DNA of 64,000 nucleotides from Nocardia bhagyanarayanae (GTDB taxonomy: Bacteria > Actinomycetota > Actinomycetes > Mycobacteriales > Mycobacteriaceae): positions 186,001 through 250,000 of the forward strand of contig NZ_VFPG01000002.1 in assembly GCF_006716565.1 (NCBI RefSeq). Direction: 5' to 3'. Below the pieces are notes generated by a model, which saw only the letters and a list, made by a program, of their open reading frames with translations, had not been told where the DNA came from and did not search any database. Of the stretch, positions 44,362 through 56,000 are shown piece by piece. A program made the translations under genes and the position numbers. Positions within the stretch are counted from its first letter, which is position 1; each line of letters begins with the position of its first letter.

Positions 44362-46404
44362 ATGTCGTCACCGCAGGACCCGACCCTCGCACCTGCTGAG
44401 CCGGACGTCCCGCGGGCGGACGCGGCGCGCGGGTTCGCCGCCGTGACCGCGTTCGCGGGAGCCATCGCGGCCGTCGTCGCGGCGCTGGTGGTCGGACTCT
44501 CGGCGGCGCAGGCGCTGAGCTTGCTCGGCATTCCGGATCCGGGTCCGCTGACCACCTACGGTCTGCCCGCGTTCCGCGCGCTCGCCGATCTGTTCGCGGC
44601 GCTGACCGTCGGCTCGCTGCTGTTCGCCGCGTTTCTGGTACCGCCGCAGTCCGACGGGCTGCTCGACGTCGGCGGGTATCGCGCGGTGCGGCGGGCCTCG
44701 AATTTCGCGGTGATCTGGGCGTGCTGCGCCGCGCTGCTCGTCCCGCTGACGGTGTCGGACACGACGGGTCAGCCCGCCACCGACATCTGGCGTCCGGAGC
44801 AGCTGTGGCGCGCCATCGGGCAGGTGGAGCTGGCCGGGGCCTGGCGTACCACGGTGGTGTTCGCGCTGATCGTCGCGATCGGCTGCCGGCTCGCGTTGCG
44901 CTGGGGTTGGACGCCGCTGCTGTTCGGCGGCGCGATCGTGACCATGATGCCGCTCGCGCTGACCGGCCACTCGTCCTCGGGCGGCTCACATGACGTCGCG
45001 ACCAACAGCCTCATCCTGCACCTGGTGTCGGCGGCGGTCTGGGTGGGCGGCCTGTTCGCCGTCCTCGCGCACGCGCTGCGCTCCGGTGCGCACACCGATG
45101 TCGCGGTTCGCCGATTCTCGTTCATGGCGACGATCGCGTTCGTGGTGATCGGCGTCAGCGGCGTGATCAATTCGTGGGTTCGCGTGCCGTTCGACGAGCT
45201 GTTCACCAGCACCTACGGGCGGCTGGTTCTCGCGAAAGCGGCGGCGTTGCTCGTGCTCGGCGTCATCGGCTGGTTCCAGCGCCGCGCGACCGTGCCCGCA
45301 CTCGCGGCGAACCCGAACGATCGTGGCGCGCTGCTGCGCTTCGGCGCGGTCGAGGCGCTGGTCTTCGCGGCCACCGTGGGTCTGGCGGTCGGCCTCGGCC
45401 GCACCCCGCCGCCACCGCCCGCGACCGTGCCGACGCCCGCCGAGGTCGAGCTCGGCTACGACCTCGCGGGGCCACCGACGGCCGCGCGGCTGCTGTTCGA
45501 CTGGCGTTTCGACCTGATCTTCGGCACGGCGGCGATCGTGCTCGCGGTGGTGTACCTGCTCGGCGTGCGGCGGCTGCGCAACCGCGGCGATTCGTGGCCG
45601 GTCGGCCGGACCATCGCGTGGCTGTCGGCCTGCGCGCTGCTGCTGCTCGCGACGTCGTCGGGGATCGGGCGGTATTCGCCCGCGGTGTTCAGCGTGCACA
45701 TGGGGCAGCACATGGCGCTGTCCATGCTCGCGCCGATTCTGTTCGCGCTCGGCGGCGCGGTGACGCTGGCGTTGCGCGCGCTGCCGCCCGCCGGCCGCAC
45801 CGGTGTGCCGGGGCCCCGCGAATGGATTCTGGCCGCGGTGCACAATCCGGTGTCCCGCTTCCTGACCCACCCGATCGTGGCGTCGGTGATCTTCGTCGCC
45901 GGTTTCTACGCGCTGTACATGGGCGGCATCTACGACACCTTCGTCGACTCGCACGCCGCGCACCTGCTGATGAACATCCACTTCCTGCTCAGCGGCTACC
46001 TGTTCTACTGGGTCGTGATCGGCATCGATCCGAAACCGCGCCAGGTGGAACCGCTCACCAAGCTCGGCATGGTGTTCGGCTCACTGCCGTTCCACGCGTT
46101 CTTCGGCGTGGCGCTGATGAGCATGACGACGGTCATGGGCGGCTGGTTCTTCCGCAGCCTCGACCTGGGCTGGAACAGCGACCTGCTCGGCGATCAGCGC
46201 ACCGGCGGTAGCCTGGCCTGGGCGAGCGGTGAGGTGCCGTTGGTCGTGGTGATGCTGGCGCTGCTCATCCAGTGGTCGCGCAGCGACGAACGGACTGCCA
46301 AGCGCATCGACCGGGCCGCCGACCGCGACAACGACGCGGAGCTGGCCGCCCACAACGCCATGTTCGCCGAACTGGCGAAACGTGACGGAGAGGTGCGCAA
46401 GTGA
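44362..46404 (+). CDS. CopD-CtaG_Caa3 fusion, copper import / cytochrome oxidase assembly protein
   Basis: A 680-residue polytopic membrane protein. The first about 390 residues have eight segments and a CopD-like domain (HLVSAAVWVGGLFAVLAHAL, and an ALTGHSSSGGSHDV His/Ser loop); the rest is a CtaG_Caa3 domain with its conserved His motifs SVHMGQHMALSMLAP, DSHAAHLLMNIHFLLSGYLF and PFHAFFGVALM. The fusion is common in actinobacteria and is thought to deliver copper to the CuB/CuA sites of cytochrome c oxidase. ATG 44362 is 7 bases after TACGCT (leaderless). Confidence 0.93.
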   Translation: MSSPQDPTLAPAEPDVPRADAARGFAAVTAFAGAIAAVVAALVVGLSAAQALSLLGIPDPGPLTTYGLPAFRALADLFAALTVGSLLFAAFLVPPQSDGLLDVGGYRAVRRASNFAVIWACCAALLVPLTVSDTTGQPATDIWRPEQLWRAIGQVELAGAWRTTVVFALIVAIGCRLALRWGWTPLLFGGAIVTMMPLALTGHSSSGGSHDVATNSLILHLVSAAVWVGGLFAVLAHALRSGAHTDVAVRRFSFMATIAFVVIGVSGVINSWVRVPFDELFTSTYGRLVLAKAAALLVLGVIGWFQRRATVPALAANPNDRGALLRFGAVEALVFAATVGLAVGLGRTPPPPPATVPTPAEVELGYDLAGPPTAARLLFDWRFDLIFGTAAIVLAVVYLLGVRRLRNRGDSWPVGRTIAWLSACALLLLATSSGIGRYSPAVFSVHMGQHMALSMLAPILFALGGAVTLALRALPPAGRTGVPGPREWILAAVHNPVSRFLTHPIVASVIFVAGFYALYMGGIYDTFVDSHAAHLLMNIHFLLSGYLFYWVVIGIDPKPRQVEPLTKLGMVFGSLPFHAFFGVALMSMTTVMGGWFFRSLDLGWNSDLLGDQRTGGSLAWASGEVPLVVVMLALLIQWSRSDERTAKRIDRAADRDNDAELAAHNAMFAELAKRDGEVRK

Positions 46405-46486
46405 ATGAGGCCGCGCCGCCGGGTCCGGCCCGGCTGTGCGACCGCGGAGTGCGGTCTTGAGAGGTAACGACAGGGGTGCGGCCGCG

Positions 46487-47428
46487 GTGGCCGAACACTG
46501 CCGACGGGTGGATCGCTCCGATGTGCGCGCCGCGCGCCGCCGGACGGTGGGGCGGATCAGGAAGACGCCGGTCTTCCACACCACGGTGGCCGGTCCGACC
46601 GGTCCGGTGCCGGTCACGCTGAAGCTCGAATACCTCCAGTACGGTGGCACTTTCAAGGTTCGAGGCACGCTCAACGCGCTGCTCACCTCGAGCGCGCGGA
46701 CCGATCAGGTGGTCATCGCCTCCGCGGGCAACGCGGGCATCGCCGCCGCGCTTGCCGCCGCCTGGCTCGGCAAGGCGTGCACGGTTGTGGTGCCGGAATC
46801 CGCGCCGCACACCAAGGTGGCGGCGATGTGGTCGCACGGCGCCGAGGTGCTCTGGCACGGAACGACCTACGCCGAAGCGGCCCGGCACGCCACCGAGCTG
46901 GCGGCCGAACGCGGCGCGTTGCAGTTGCACGCCTACGACCTGCCCGCCGTGGTCGCGGGCGCCGGGGTGGTCGGCCTGGAACTCGAAGACCAGGTGCGCG
47001 GCAAGCCGCCGGTGCTGGTCGCGGTCGGTGGCGGCGGACTCGTCGCGGGCATCGCCGCGGCGCTCGGTCGTCGTCAGCAGGTGGTGGGCGTCGAGCCGGT
47101 CGGCATGCCCGCGCTGCACGCGGCGCTGCTCGCCAATCGGACCGTCGACGTCGGCGGCCCCGGCGTCGGCTTGGACATGCTGGGGGCGACCAGGGTCGGC
47201 GAGATCGCCCTCGACATCGCGCGGCGCTACGACGTGCCCTCGCTGCTGGTCACCGAGGAGGCGATCGCCGCGGCCCGCGAGTACCTGTGGCGCGAATTCC
47301 GGATCGTCGTCGAGCTGGCGGGCGCAAGCGCGCTCGCCGCGATTCAGAGCGGCGCGTACACGCCGTCGCCGGGGGAGCGGCCGATCGTCGTGCTCTGCGG
47401 CGCCAACACCGACCTCGGCGCGCTCTGA
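46487..47428 (+). CDS. Serine/threonine dehydratase-like PLP enzyme
   Basis: A protein of about 313 residues of PLP fold type II. TFKVRG gives the PLP Lys57 (counting from GTG 46487), SAGNAGIAAALAAA is the substrate loop and GGGGLVAG the phosphate loop. It lacks the C-terminal regulatory domain of biosynthetic threonine deaminase, so a catabolic or racemase-like role is likely; the SSGNHAQ loop is altered to SAGNAGI. The start is uncertain: in-frame TTG 46457, GTG 46487 and GTG 46508 are possible, and a GACCGC/GCGGTC hairpin lies at 46439-46455 just after the CtaG stop. Confidence 0.85.
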   Translation: MAEHCRRVDRSDVRAARRRTVGRIRKTPVFHTTVAGPTGPVPVTLKLEYLQYGGTFKVRGTLNALLTSSARTDQVVIASAGNAGIAAALAAAWLGKACTVVVPESAPHTKVAAMWSHGAEVLWHGTTYAEAARHATELAAERGALQLHAYDLPAVVAGAGVVGLELEDQVRGKPPVLVAVGGGGLVAGIAAALGRRQQVVGVEPVGMPALHAALLANRTVDVGGPGVGLDMLGATRVGEIALDIARRYDVPSLLVTEEAIAAAREYLWREFRIVVELAGASALAAIQSGAYTPSPGERPIVVLCGANTDLGAL

Positions 47429-47520
47429 TCCGCCTCCCCGAGGTCGGCCGTCCGGGCGGCGCCGACGCGTAGATTGTCGGCAGACGCGGGACCCGGCCGA
47501 TGATCCGAGGAGGAGCGCTG

Positions 47521-50067
47521 ATGCTCGACACGGTGGACGAAGCCCTGCGCGCGCTGGTCGGCGCGCTGCATCTGGAGCAGAAGGTGCGGTTGCTGACCGG
47601 CGCCGACATCTGGTCGACCGTGGCGGAGCCCGCGATCGGGCTGCGGTCGATGATGCTCTCCGACGGACCTTCGGGCGTGCGCGGTCCGGTCTGGGACGAG
47701 CGCGACCCGTCGCTCAACCTGCCCTCGGCGACCGCGCTCGCGGCGACCTGGGACCTCGGCATGGCCCGCCGCTACGGCGCCGCGTCGGCCGCCGAGGCCA
47801 AGCGCAAGGGCGTCGACGTGGTGCTCGGGCCGACGATCAACCTCCATCGAAGTCCGCTGGGCGGCAGGCACTTCGAAGCGTACTCCGAAGATCCTTTGCT
47901 GACGGGGGAATTGGCGGCGGCTTACGTCCGCTCGGTGCAGGAGCACGGCATCGCCGCGACGCCGAAACACTACGTGGCCAACGACTTCGAGACCGAGCGC
48001 TACACCGCCGATGTCGAGCTGGACGACCGTGCGCTGCGCGAGCTGTATCTCGCGCCGTTCGAAGCGGCGGTGCGCGCGGGCGCGTGGCTGGTGATGTCGG
48101 CGTACAACTCCGTTCGCGGCGTCACCATGTCGGAGAACCCGCTGCTGACGACGCCGTTGCGCACCGAATGGGGTTTCGACGGCGTCGTGGTGTCGGACTG
48201 GGTGGCGGTGCGCAGCACCGAGGCCTCGGCCAACGCGGACCAAGACCTGGTGATGCCGGGCCCGGTGGGGCCGTGGGGCCCGCAGCTGGTCGAGGCGGTG
48301 CGGTCCGGGGCGGTGCCGGAGGGCGCGATCGACGCCAAGGTTGTGCGTCTGCTGCGGCTGGCCCAGCGCGTCGGCGCGCTGGATCTGTCGGATACCGCCC
48401 TGCGCGACAACGGTTTCGACACGGCCGCGATCGCGTCCTACGGACACGTCGCGGTGCGCGAACCCATCGCGCCGGAACCGGAGACGAACGGGCAAGCCGA
48501 AGCCGACATCTCCGATCGCGAGTGCAGGGAACTCGCTCGCGAAGTCGCGGCGGCCGGGATGGTGCTGTTGCGCAACAGCGGCGAATTGCCATGGCCGAGT
48601 TTGGGTCCCGGTTCCCTAGCGGTGATCGGCGAGGCGGCGATCTGGCCGCGCACGCAGGGCGGCGGCAGCGCGACGGTGGTTCCCGCCGAGATGATCAGCC
48701 CCGTGGACGGCCTGCGCGCCGCGCTGCCGGACGCGTCCATCACGGTGCATCCCGGCGTGCCGGTCCAGACCGGTATCCATCCGCTCCCGCTGGCGTCGAT
48801 GACCGATCCGCAGACCGGCGAACCCGGGTTGCGCGCCCGCTTCCTCGACGGCGACGGCAACGAGCTGCTGAGTGAGCTGCGGCGCGCCGCGCAGCTGGTC
48901 TACCTGGGCACGGTGCCCGCGGGCGCGGCCACGCTGGAGCTGAGCACCGAATATCGTCCTGGCGCCGACGAGGCCGCGGCGGTGCGGCTGGGTGTCGCGG
49001 GGGTGGGCCGGATACGCATGGAGATCGACGGCGCGGCCGTCATCGACACGGTGCTCGGCGGCAGCGGTGACGCGCTGGGCGCCGCGCTGCTCACCCCGGA
49101 CGTCGCGTCGGTGCCGGTGGCCGCCGACGGCGCGGGACCGATCGCGATCACGGTGCGCCAGCGACTCGGAAACGACGGCGCCGCACTGGGTCTCGTCGCG
49201 ATCACGGTGGGCACCGAGGCCCCGCACACCGATCCCGCGGACGCGATCGCCGACGCCGTGGCGCTGGCGCGGGCCGCCGATGCCGCCGTCGTCGTTGTCG
49301 GCACCAGCTCGCAGACCGAGAGCGAGGGTTTCGACCGCACCACCCTGGCGCTGCCAGGCGCGCAGGACGATCTGGTGCGCGCGGTGGCGCGCGCCAACCC
49401 GCGCACCGTGGTGGTGGTGAATTCCGGCGGGCCGGTGCTGCTGCCCTGGCGCGACGAGGTATCCGCGCTGCTGCTGACCTGGTTCGGCGGCCAGGAGATC
49501 GGCCACGCGCTGGCCGACGTGCTGCTCGGGCGGGCCGAACCCGGCGGCAGGCTGCCCACCACCTGGCCCGCCGCCGAGGCCGACGTGCCCGTGCTCTCGA
49601 CCACGCCGGTGGACGGCGTGCTGCACTACGCCGAAGGCATCCACATCGGCTACCGCGCTTGGCTGCGCGCCGGTGTGCCACCGGCGTACCCGTTCGGGCA
49701 CGGGCTCGGCTACAGCACCTGGGAACTCGCGGATCTCGCGGTGTCCGACCCGGCGGCGGACGGGTCGGTGGCGGTGTCGCTGACCGCGCGCAACACCGGG
49801 GCGCGGGCGGGGAAACAGGTGGTTCAGGTGTATCTGTCCCGTCCAGAATCCGTGATCGAGCGGCCGGTGCGGTGGTTGGCGGGGTTCGCGACCGTTTTCG
49901 CGGCGGCGGGAGCGTCGGTTCCGGTGCGAATCACCCTGCCGCGGCGGGCTTTCGAGCATTGGGATGGAGGTTGGCGGAGGGAGCCGGGTGAGTTCACGGT
50001 GTCCGCTGGGACGAGTGTCGTCGAGTTGCCTTTGAGTGAATCCGTGGTGGTCGGAGCAGGCGGGTAG
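47521..50067 (+). CDS. Glycoside hydrolase family 3 beta-glucosidase with PA14 domain
   Basis: An 848-residue GH3 enzyme. The TIM barrel spans about 20-300 with the nucleophile Asp226 in GVVVSDWVAV and KHYVANDFE; the second alpha/beta domain (about 335-640) is interrupted by a PA14-type beta region (about 430-560), and a fibronectin-III-like domain closes it (about 720-830, VSLTARNTGARAGKQVVQVYL). No signal peptide is seen, so it works in the cytoplasm on imported glucosides. ATG 47521 has GGAGGAG 5-6 bases upstream. The last 70 codons turn G-rich and C-poor. Confidence 0.94.
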   Translation: MLDTVDEALRALVGALHLEQKVRLLTGADIWSTVAEPAIGLRSMMLSDGPSGVRGPVWDERDPSLNLPSATALAATWDLGMARRYGAASAAEAKRKGVDVVLGPTINLHRSPLGGRHFEAYSEDPLLTGELAAAYVRSVQEHGIAATPKHYVANDFETERYTADVELDDRALRELYLAPFEAAVRAGAWLVMSAYNSVRGVTMSENPLLTTPLRTEWGFDGVVVSDWVAVRSTEASANADQDLVMPGPVGPWGPQLVEAVRSGAVPEGAIDAKVVRLLRLAQRVGALDLSDTALRDNGFDTAAIASYGHVAVREPIAPEPETNGQAEADISDRECRELAREVAAAGMVLLRNSGELPWPSLGPGSLAVIGEAAIWPRTQGGGSATVVPAEMISPVDGLRAALPDASITVHPGVPVQTGIHPLPLASMTDPQTGEPGLRARFLDGDGNELLSELRRAAQLVYLGTVPAGAATLELSTEYRPGADEAAAVRLGVAGVGRIRMEIDGAAVIDTVLGGSGDALGAALLTPDVASVPVAADGAGPIAITVRQRLGNDGAALGLVAITVGTEAPHTDPADAIADAVALARAADAAVVVVGTSSQTESEGFDRTTLALPGAQDDLVRAVARANPRTVVVVNSGGPVLLPWRDEVSALLLTWFGGQEIGHALADVLLGRAEPGGRLPTTWPAAEADVPVLSTTPVDGVLHYAEGIHIGYRAWLRAGVPPAYPFGHGLGYSTWELADLAVSDPAADGSVAVSLTARNTGARAGKQVVQVYLSRPESVIERPVRWLAGFATVFAAAGASVPVRITLPRRAFEHWDGGWRREPGEFTVSAGTSVVELPLSESVVVGAGG

Positions 50068-50332
50068 GCGTGTGGGCCGACGGCGGTGCATACCCGGCGC
50101 CAGCGGACACGTGGACGCGACCGCGGCCCACGCGCCGGGACAGGCCGCTGTGCGATGGGTCGGCAAGTGCGAAGCGGTGGATGTCCACATGCGCCGGAGT
50201 GAGTTGTCCACAGGCGCGAAACAGGGGGTTCCTTCACACCCGTGCGGGGGCGAGGCTTGAGGGGCCCTCGCTCGGAGGGGAGGAGATGCCCGGAGCGTCC
50301 GGCCCGGGTCCGATAGGTGAAGGGGCGAAATC

Positions 50333-50848
50333 ATGTACGAAGCGATGGCTACGGTGGTCGGCACGGTGGTCACCCAGCCGGTCAAGCGTGACCTGAGCAA
50401 CGGCGAACAGGTGCTCACCTTCCGGATGGCGAGCAACTCGCGCAGGCTGGACTTCGCGACCGGGGAATGGGTGGACAACGGGACCCTTTTCCTCACCGTT
50501 AGCTGCTGGCGACGGCTGGTCGGCGGCGTCGACGCGTCGTTGCGGCGCGGCGATCCAGTGCTCGTCTACGGGCAGCTGCGCTCGCACGAGTACCGGACCA
50601 AGGACGGCGTCGAGCGGCGCGATCTGGAGATGCGGGCCACCGCCGTCGGCCCCGATCTGTCCCGCTGCACGGCGCAAGTGAGCCGCCGATCGGAGACCGG
50701 CGGCGGGCCCAGCGCCTTGATGCGGAATACTTGTGTCGGATCCAGCGCTGAGAATCGTGCACGCGTCGGCGAGGAGTTGGGGGACAGTGCCGCGACCGTG
50801 GCTTCCGTACCTTCCGGAAGTGCCGCACCCGAGCCCGTCGACGCCTGA
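50333..50848 (+). CDS. Single-stranded DNA-binding protein paralogue (SsbB type)
   Basis: A 171-residue protein with an OB fold at about 4-108 (ATVVGTVVTQPVKRD, VSCWRRLVGGVDASLRRGDPVLVYGQLRSHEY) and a degenerate tail that lacks the acidic DDDIPF-type tip of main SSBs, so it should not recruit the usual SSB partners. It corresponds by position to Rv2478c of M. tuberculosis, upstream of the EttA and GDH genes. AAGGGG lies about 8 bases before ATG. Confidence 0.93.
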   Translation: MYEAMATVVGTVVTQPVKRDLSNGEQVLTFRMASNSRRLDFATGEWVDNGTLFLTVSCWRRLVGGVDASLRRGDPVLVYGQLRSHEYRTKDGVERRDLEMRATAVGPDLSRCTAQVSRRSETGGGPSALMRNTCVGSSAENRARVGEELGDSAATVASVPSGSAAPEPVDA

Positions 50849-50961
50849 TCCTGCCCGCAGAACGTCGGGCGCGAGCACGGTGAATCCGGCGCGAGGATGC
50901 CCGCGTGCCGTGAGTGGCTCTGCTTCGTTCCACTGTTCCCGAGACCGATAGGCTTCCGCAT

Positions 50962-52638
<1,677 letters not shown>

Positions 52639-52650
52639 GCAATAACCCGC

Positions 52651-52684
52651 CGACGGGGCGATCGCCGCGCGCATCGCCCCGTCG
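52651..52684 (+). terminator. Hairpin terminator of ettA
   Basis: CGACGGGGCGAT and ATCGCCCCGTCG pair perfectly (12 bp) around a 10-base loop, 12 bp after the ettA stop. No U tract. Confidence 0.7.
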
Positions 52685-52781
52685 CAAGGCCGCTTCGCCG
52701 AAGGAATTGCGGAGAAACACCCGCGGGCGGTCGCTCCATCGAAGGAAATACGGTCGGCCCTATCTCAGCCACAAAACTGGC

Positions 52782-52787
52782 TAAGGT
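52782..52787 (+). promoter_or_regulatory. -10 box of the gdh transcription unit
   Basis: TAAGGT lies 7 bases before a GTG that opens a short leader ORF, so transcription probably begins near 52795 and leaves a leader of about 245 bases before gdh. Confidence 0.5.
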
Positions 52788-52794
52788 GGGAACC

Positions 52795-52854
52795 GTGCAT
52801 GCGCAGGCGCTGTCCGGACAATGGGTCCTTCCCACCGCGATCGCGTCTACGTGA
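52795..52854 (+). CDS. Putative 19-residue leader peptide upstream of gdh
   Basis: GTG at 52795 opens an ORF of 19 codons (VHAQALSGQWVLPTAIAST) ending at TGA 52852-52854. The start is exactly 7 bases after TAAGGT, the same leaderless geometry as real genes in this window. The arms GGTGGGAA (52785-52792) and TTCCCACC (52829-52836) overlap its start and middle. Translation of this ORF could control the gdh leader. There is no direct evidence of expression. Confidence 0.4.
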   Translation: MHAQALSGQWVLPTAIAST

Positions 52855-53038
52855 CGTTTGCCGGTCCGATCAGGTGCTGTGCCGAGACGATCGACCTCGG
52901 CAATTAATCGGCGAACGCACGGTATCGGTGAACGCCCTGCATTTGCAGGAGAATTCACCCCCGCGTCAGCACGGCACAGCTACCCTCGGACCGGCGTCAC
53001 TTTGTTGCGGAACCGAATCCGAGGGAGTTGGCGAAAAA

Positions 53039-56000
53039 ATGACGGTCTCGTCCGAATTGTCCAGTGCGGCGTGGGCCGCGAGTTTGCCGCAGTCGCTGCG
53101 CGGTGATCTCGCAACCCTCGAGGAGGCGTATTTCCGCCACGTCGACGCGGGCGATGTGGACTGTGCGATCACTGGCATCACCCAGATCTTCCGGCGACAC
53201 CTGGAATTGGCGATGACACGCCAGACCGGTCGCGCCCTCGTCCGGGTCTATCACCCGGACGACGGTTCGGGGTTGGGCGCCGCGGTCCAGGTCGTGACCG
53301 ACGATATGTCGCTGCTGGTCGAATCGATCACCTCGTCGCTGAGCCGGATCGGCGTGAGCGTCAGCGAGGTCATCCATCCGATCTTCGAGGTCGAGCGCGA
53401 CGACGACGGACGGCTGACCAGAGCGGTGCCGCACGAGGTCGACGCCAATGGGTCGATGGCGCTGCGCGAGTCCTGGATGCACCTGCAATTGCATCCCTCG
53501 ACCAGCCGCGCCCAGCTCGAACGCATCGAACACTCCATGCCGGACGTGATCGCCGACGTGCGGCAGGTCATCGGCGACACCGAGGCCATCAAACAAGTCC
53601 AGCGAGATCTGGCCGACGATCTGGAACGGGCGGCGAAAACCGGCGCCGCGCCGTTCTCCGAGACCGAACTGACCGACTGCGCCAATCTGCTTCGCTGGCT
53701 GGGCCAGGGCAATTTCACGGTGCTCGGATACGCCCGCTACCGCCTGAGTACCGAGGGCGAAAAGACCGTGTCGAACCCGCTCCCCGGCACCTGCCTCGGC
53801 GTGCTGCGCCCTGATGTCGGCACCGATTTCCGCGTACCGGTCAACGGCGCCGATCGACCGCTGCTGATGTTGACCCAGGGACTGGTGCCCGCCACTGTGC
53901 ACCGTTCGGTGTACCCGTACTTCGTCGGCGTCGCCGATTTCGACGAGTCCGGCGCGATCATCGGCGAGCACCTGTTCATCGGCGTCTTCACCGTGACGGC
54001 CGTGCACGAGAACGTGCTCGACATCCCGGTGATCGGCCGCCAGGTGCGCGCGGTGATCGAGGAGAGCGGGTTCGACCTGGACTCGTTCTCCGGCCAGGCC
54101 ATGCTCGAGGTCATCCAGTCGTTCCCGCGCACCGAACTGTTCTCCTCCGACATCGAGACCATGCGGCGCACCGCCCTCGCCGTGCTCAATGTCGGCCTGC
54201 GCCGCCAGGTTCGCCTGTTCATGCGGCTGGACACCTACGGCCGGTTCGTGGCCTGCCTGGTCTACCTGCCGCGCGATCGCTACACCACCCGGGTGCGGCT
54301 GGAGATGCAGGACATCCTGGTCCGCGAGCTGGGCGGCGTCTCCATCGACTACTCGGCGCGGGTCAGCGAAAGCGAACTCGCCAGTGTGTATTTCACCGTC
54401 CGGATGCCCGACGTCGAGATCACCGCTCCGACCGTGCCCGGCGAGGCGCCCGCCATCGCCGACACCTCCGAAGCCAACCGGTTGCGCATCCAGCGTCTGC
54501 TCGCCGAGGCGAGCAACACCTGGGACGACCACCTCAACGACGAGGTGAGCACCTCGACGGTGCTCGATCCCGCTCTCGTGCAGCGCTACGCAGCCGCTTT
54601 CCCCGAGGGATACAAGCAGGACTTCAGTCCGGGCCGCGCCCTGCGCGATATCGGCAGGCTGGAGCGCTTGGCCGAGGGCGCCATCGCCCAGCATCTCTAC
54701 CGCAAGCCGGAGTCGGCGCCCGGCTCGTGGCGCTTCACCCTCTACATCGGCGGCACCGGCATCTCGCTGAGTCAGGTGCTTCCGGTGCTGCAGAGCCTCG
54801 GTGTCGAGGTGGTCGATGAGCGGCCCTATCAGATCCAGCTGGACCCGGTCGCGCCCGGCGGCCCGAGCGTGGAGCGCTGGATCTACGACTTCGGTCTGCT
54901 GGCTCGCCCGGAACTGCTGCGCAGTTCACTCGACCGCGACCTGGACGCTGAGCTGCTGGAGTCCCCGGCGCGGGCCGACGCGCTGGAGGCGGAGGTACGT
55001 GGCCTGCGCGAACGCTTCACCGACGCCTTCGAGGCGGTCTGGTACGACCGCGCCGAGGCCGACGGCCTCAACGAGTTGGTGCTGCGCGCGCGGCTGCCGT
55101 GGCGGGCCGTGTCGATCCTGCGCACGTACGCGAAATACCTTCAGCAGGCCGGTTTCCCGTACAGCCAGGCCAACATCGCCAGGGTGCTGCTGACCTACCC
55201 CGACGTGGCGCGGTTGTTCGTCGACCTGTTCACCGCGCGGTTCGATCCGGACACCGTCTCGGCCGAGCGCGCCGCCGAACTGGAGACCATGCTCCGCGCC
55301 CGTATCGACGAGGTGGTGAGCCTGGACGCGGACCGCATCCTTCGCGCCATCCTGGGCCTCATCAAGGCGACGTTGCGCACCAACTACTACGTGACCGACG
55401 TCGAGGGCAGGTCGCGCGACTACGTCTCGATGAAGGTCGAGCCGCGCGAGATCGCCGAGTTGCCCAAGCCGAGGCCGCAATTCGAGATCTTCGTGTACTC
55501 GCCGCGGGTCGAGGGCGTGCATCTGCGCTTCGGTCCGGTCGCGCGCGGCGGCTTGCGCTGGTCGGACCGCTTGGAGGACTTCCGCACCGAGATCCTGGGT
55601 CTGGTGAAGGCGCAGGCGGTGAAGAACGCGGTGATCGTCCCGGTCGGCGCCAAGGGCGGATTCGTGGTGAAGCGCCCGCCCGCCTCGACCGGCGATCCGG
55701 GCGCCGACCGGCAGGCGCTGGGCGCGGAAGGCGTCGCCTGCTACCGCACCTTCATCTCCGGTCTGCTCGACATCACCGACAACGTCGACCTGGCCACCGG
55801 CCGGGTGCTGCCGCCCGCACGGGTGGTCCGCCGCGACGGCGACGACACCTACCTGGTGGTCGCCGCCGACAAGGGCACCGCGACGTTCTCCGACATCGCC
55901 AACGAGGTGGCCCAGAGCTACGGGTTCTGGCTCGGCGACGCGTTCGCCTCCGGTGGCTCCGCGGGCTACGACCACAAGGCCATGGGCATCACGGCCAAGG

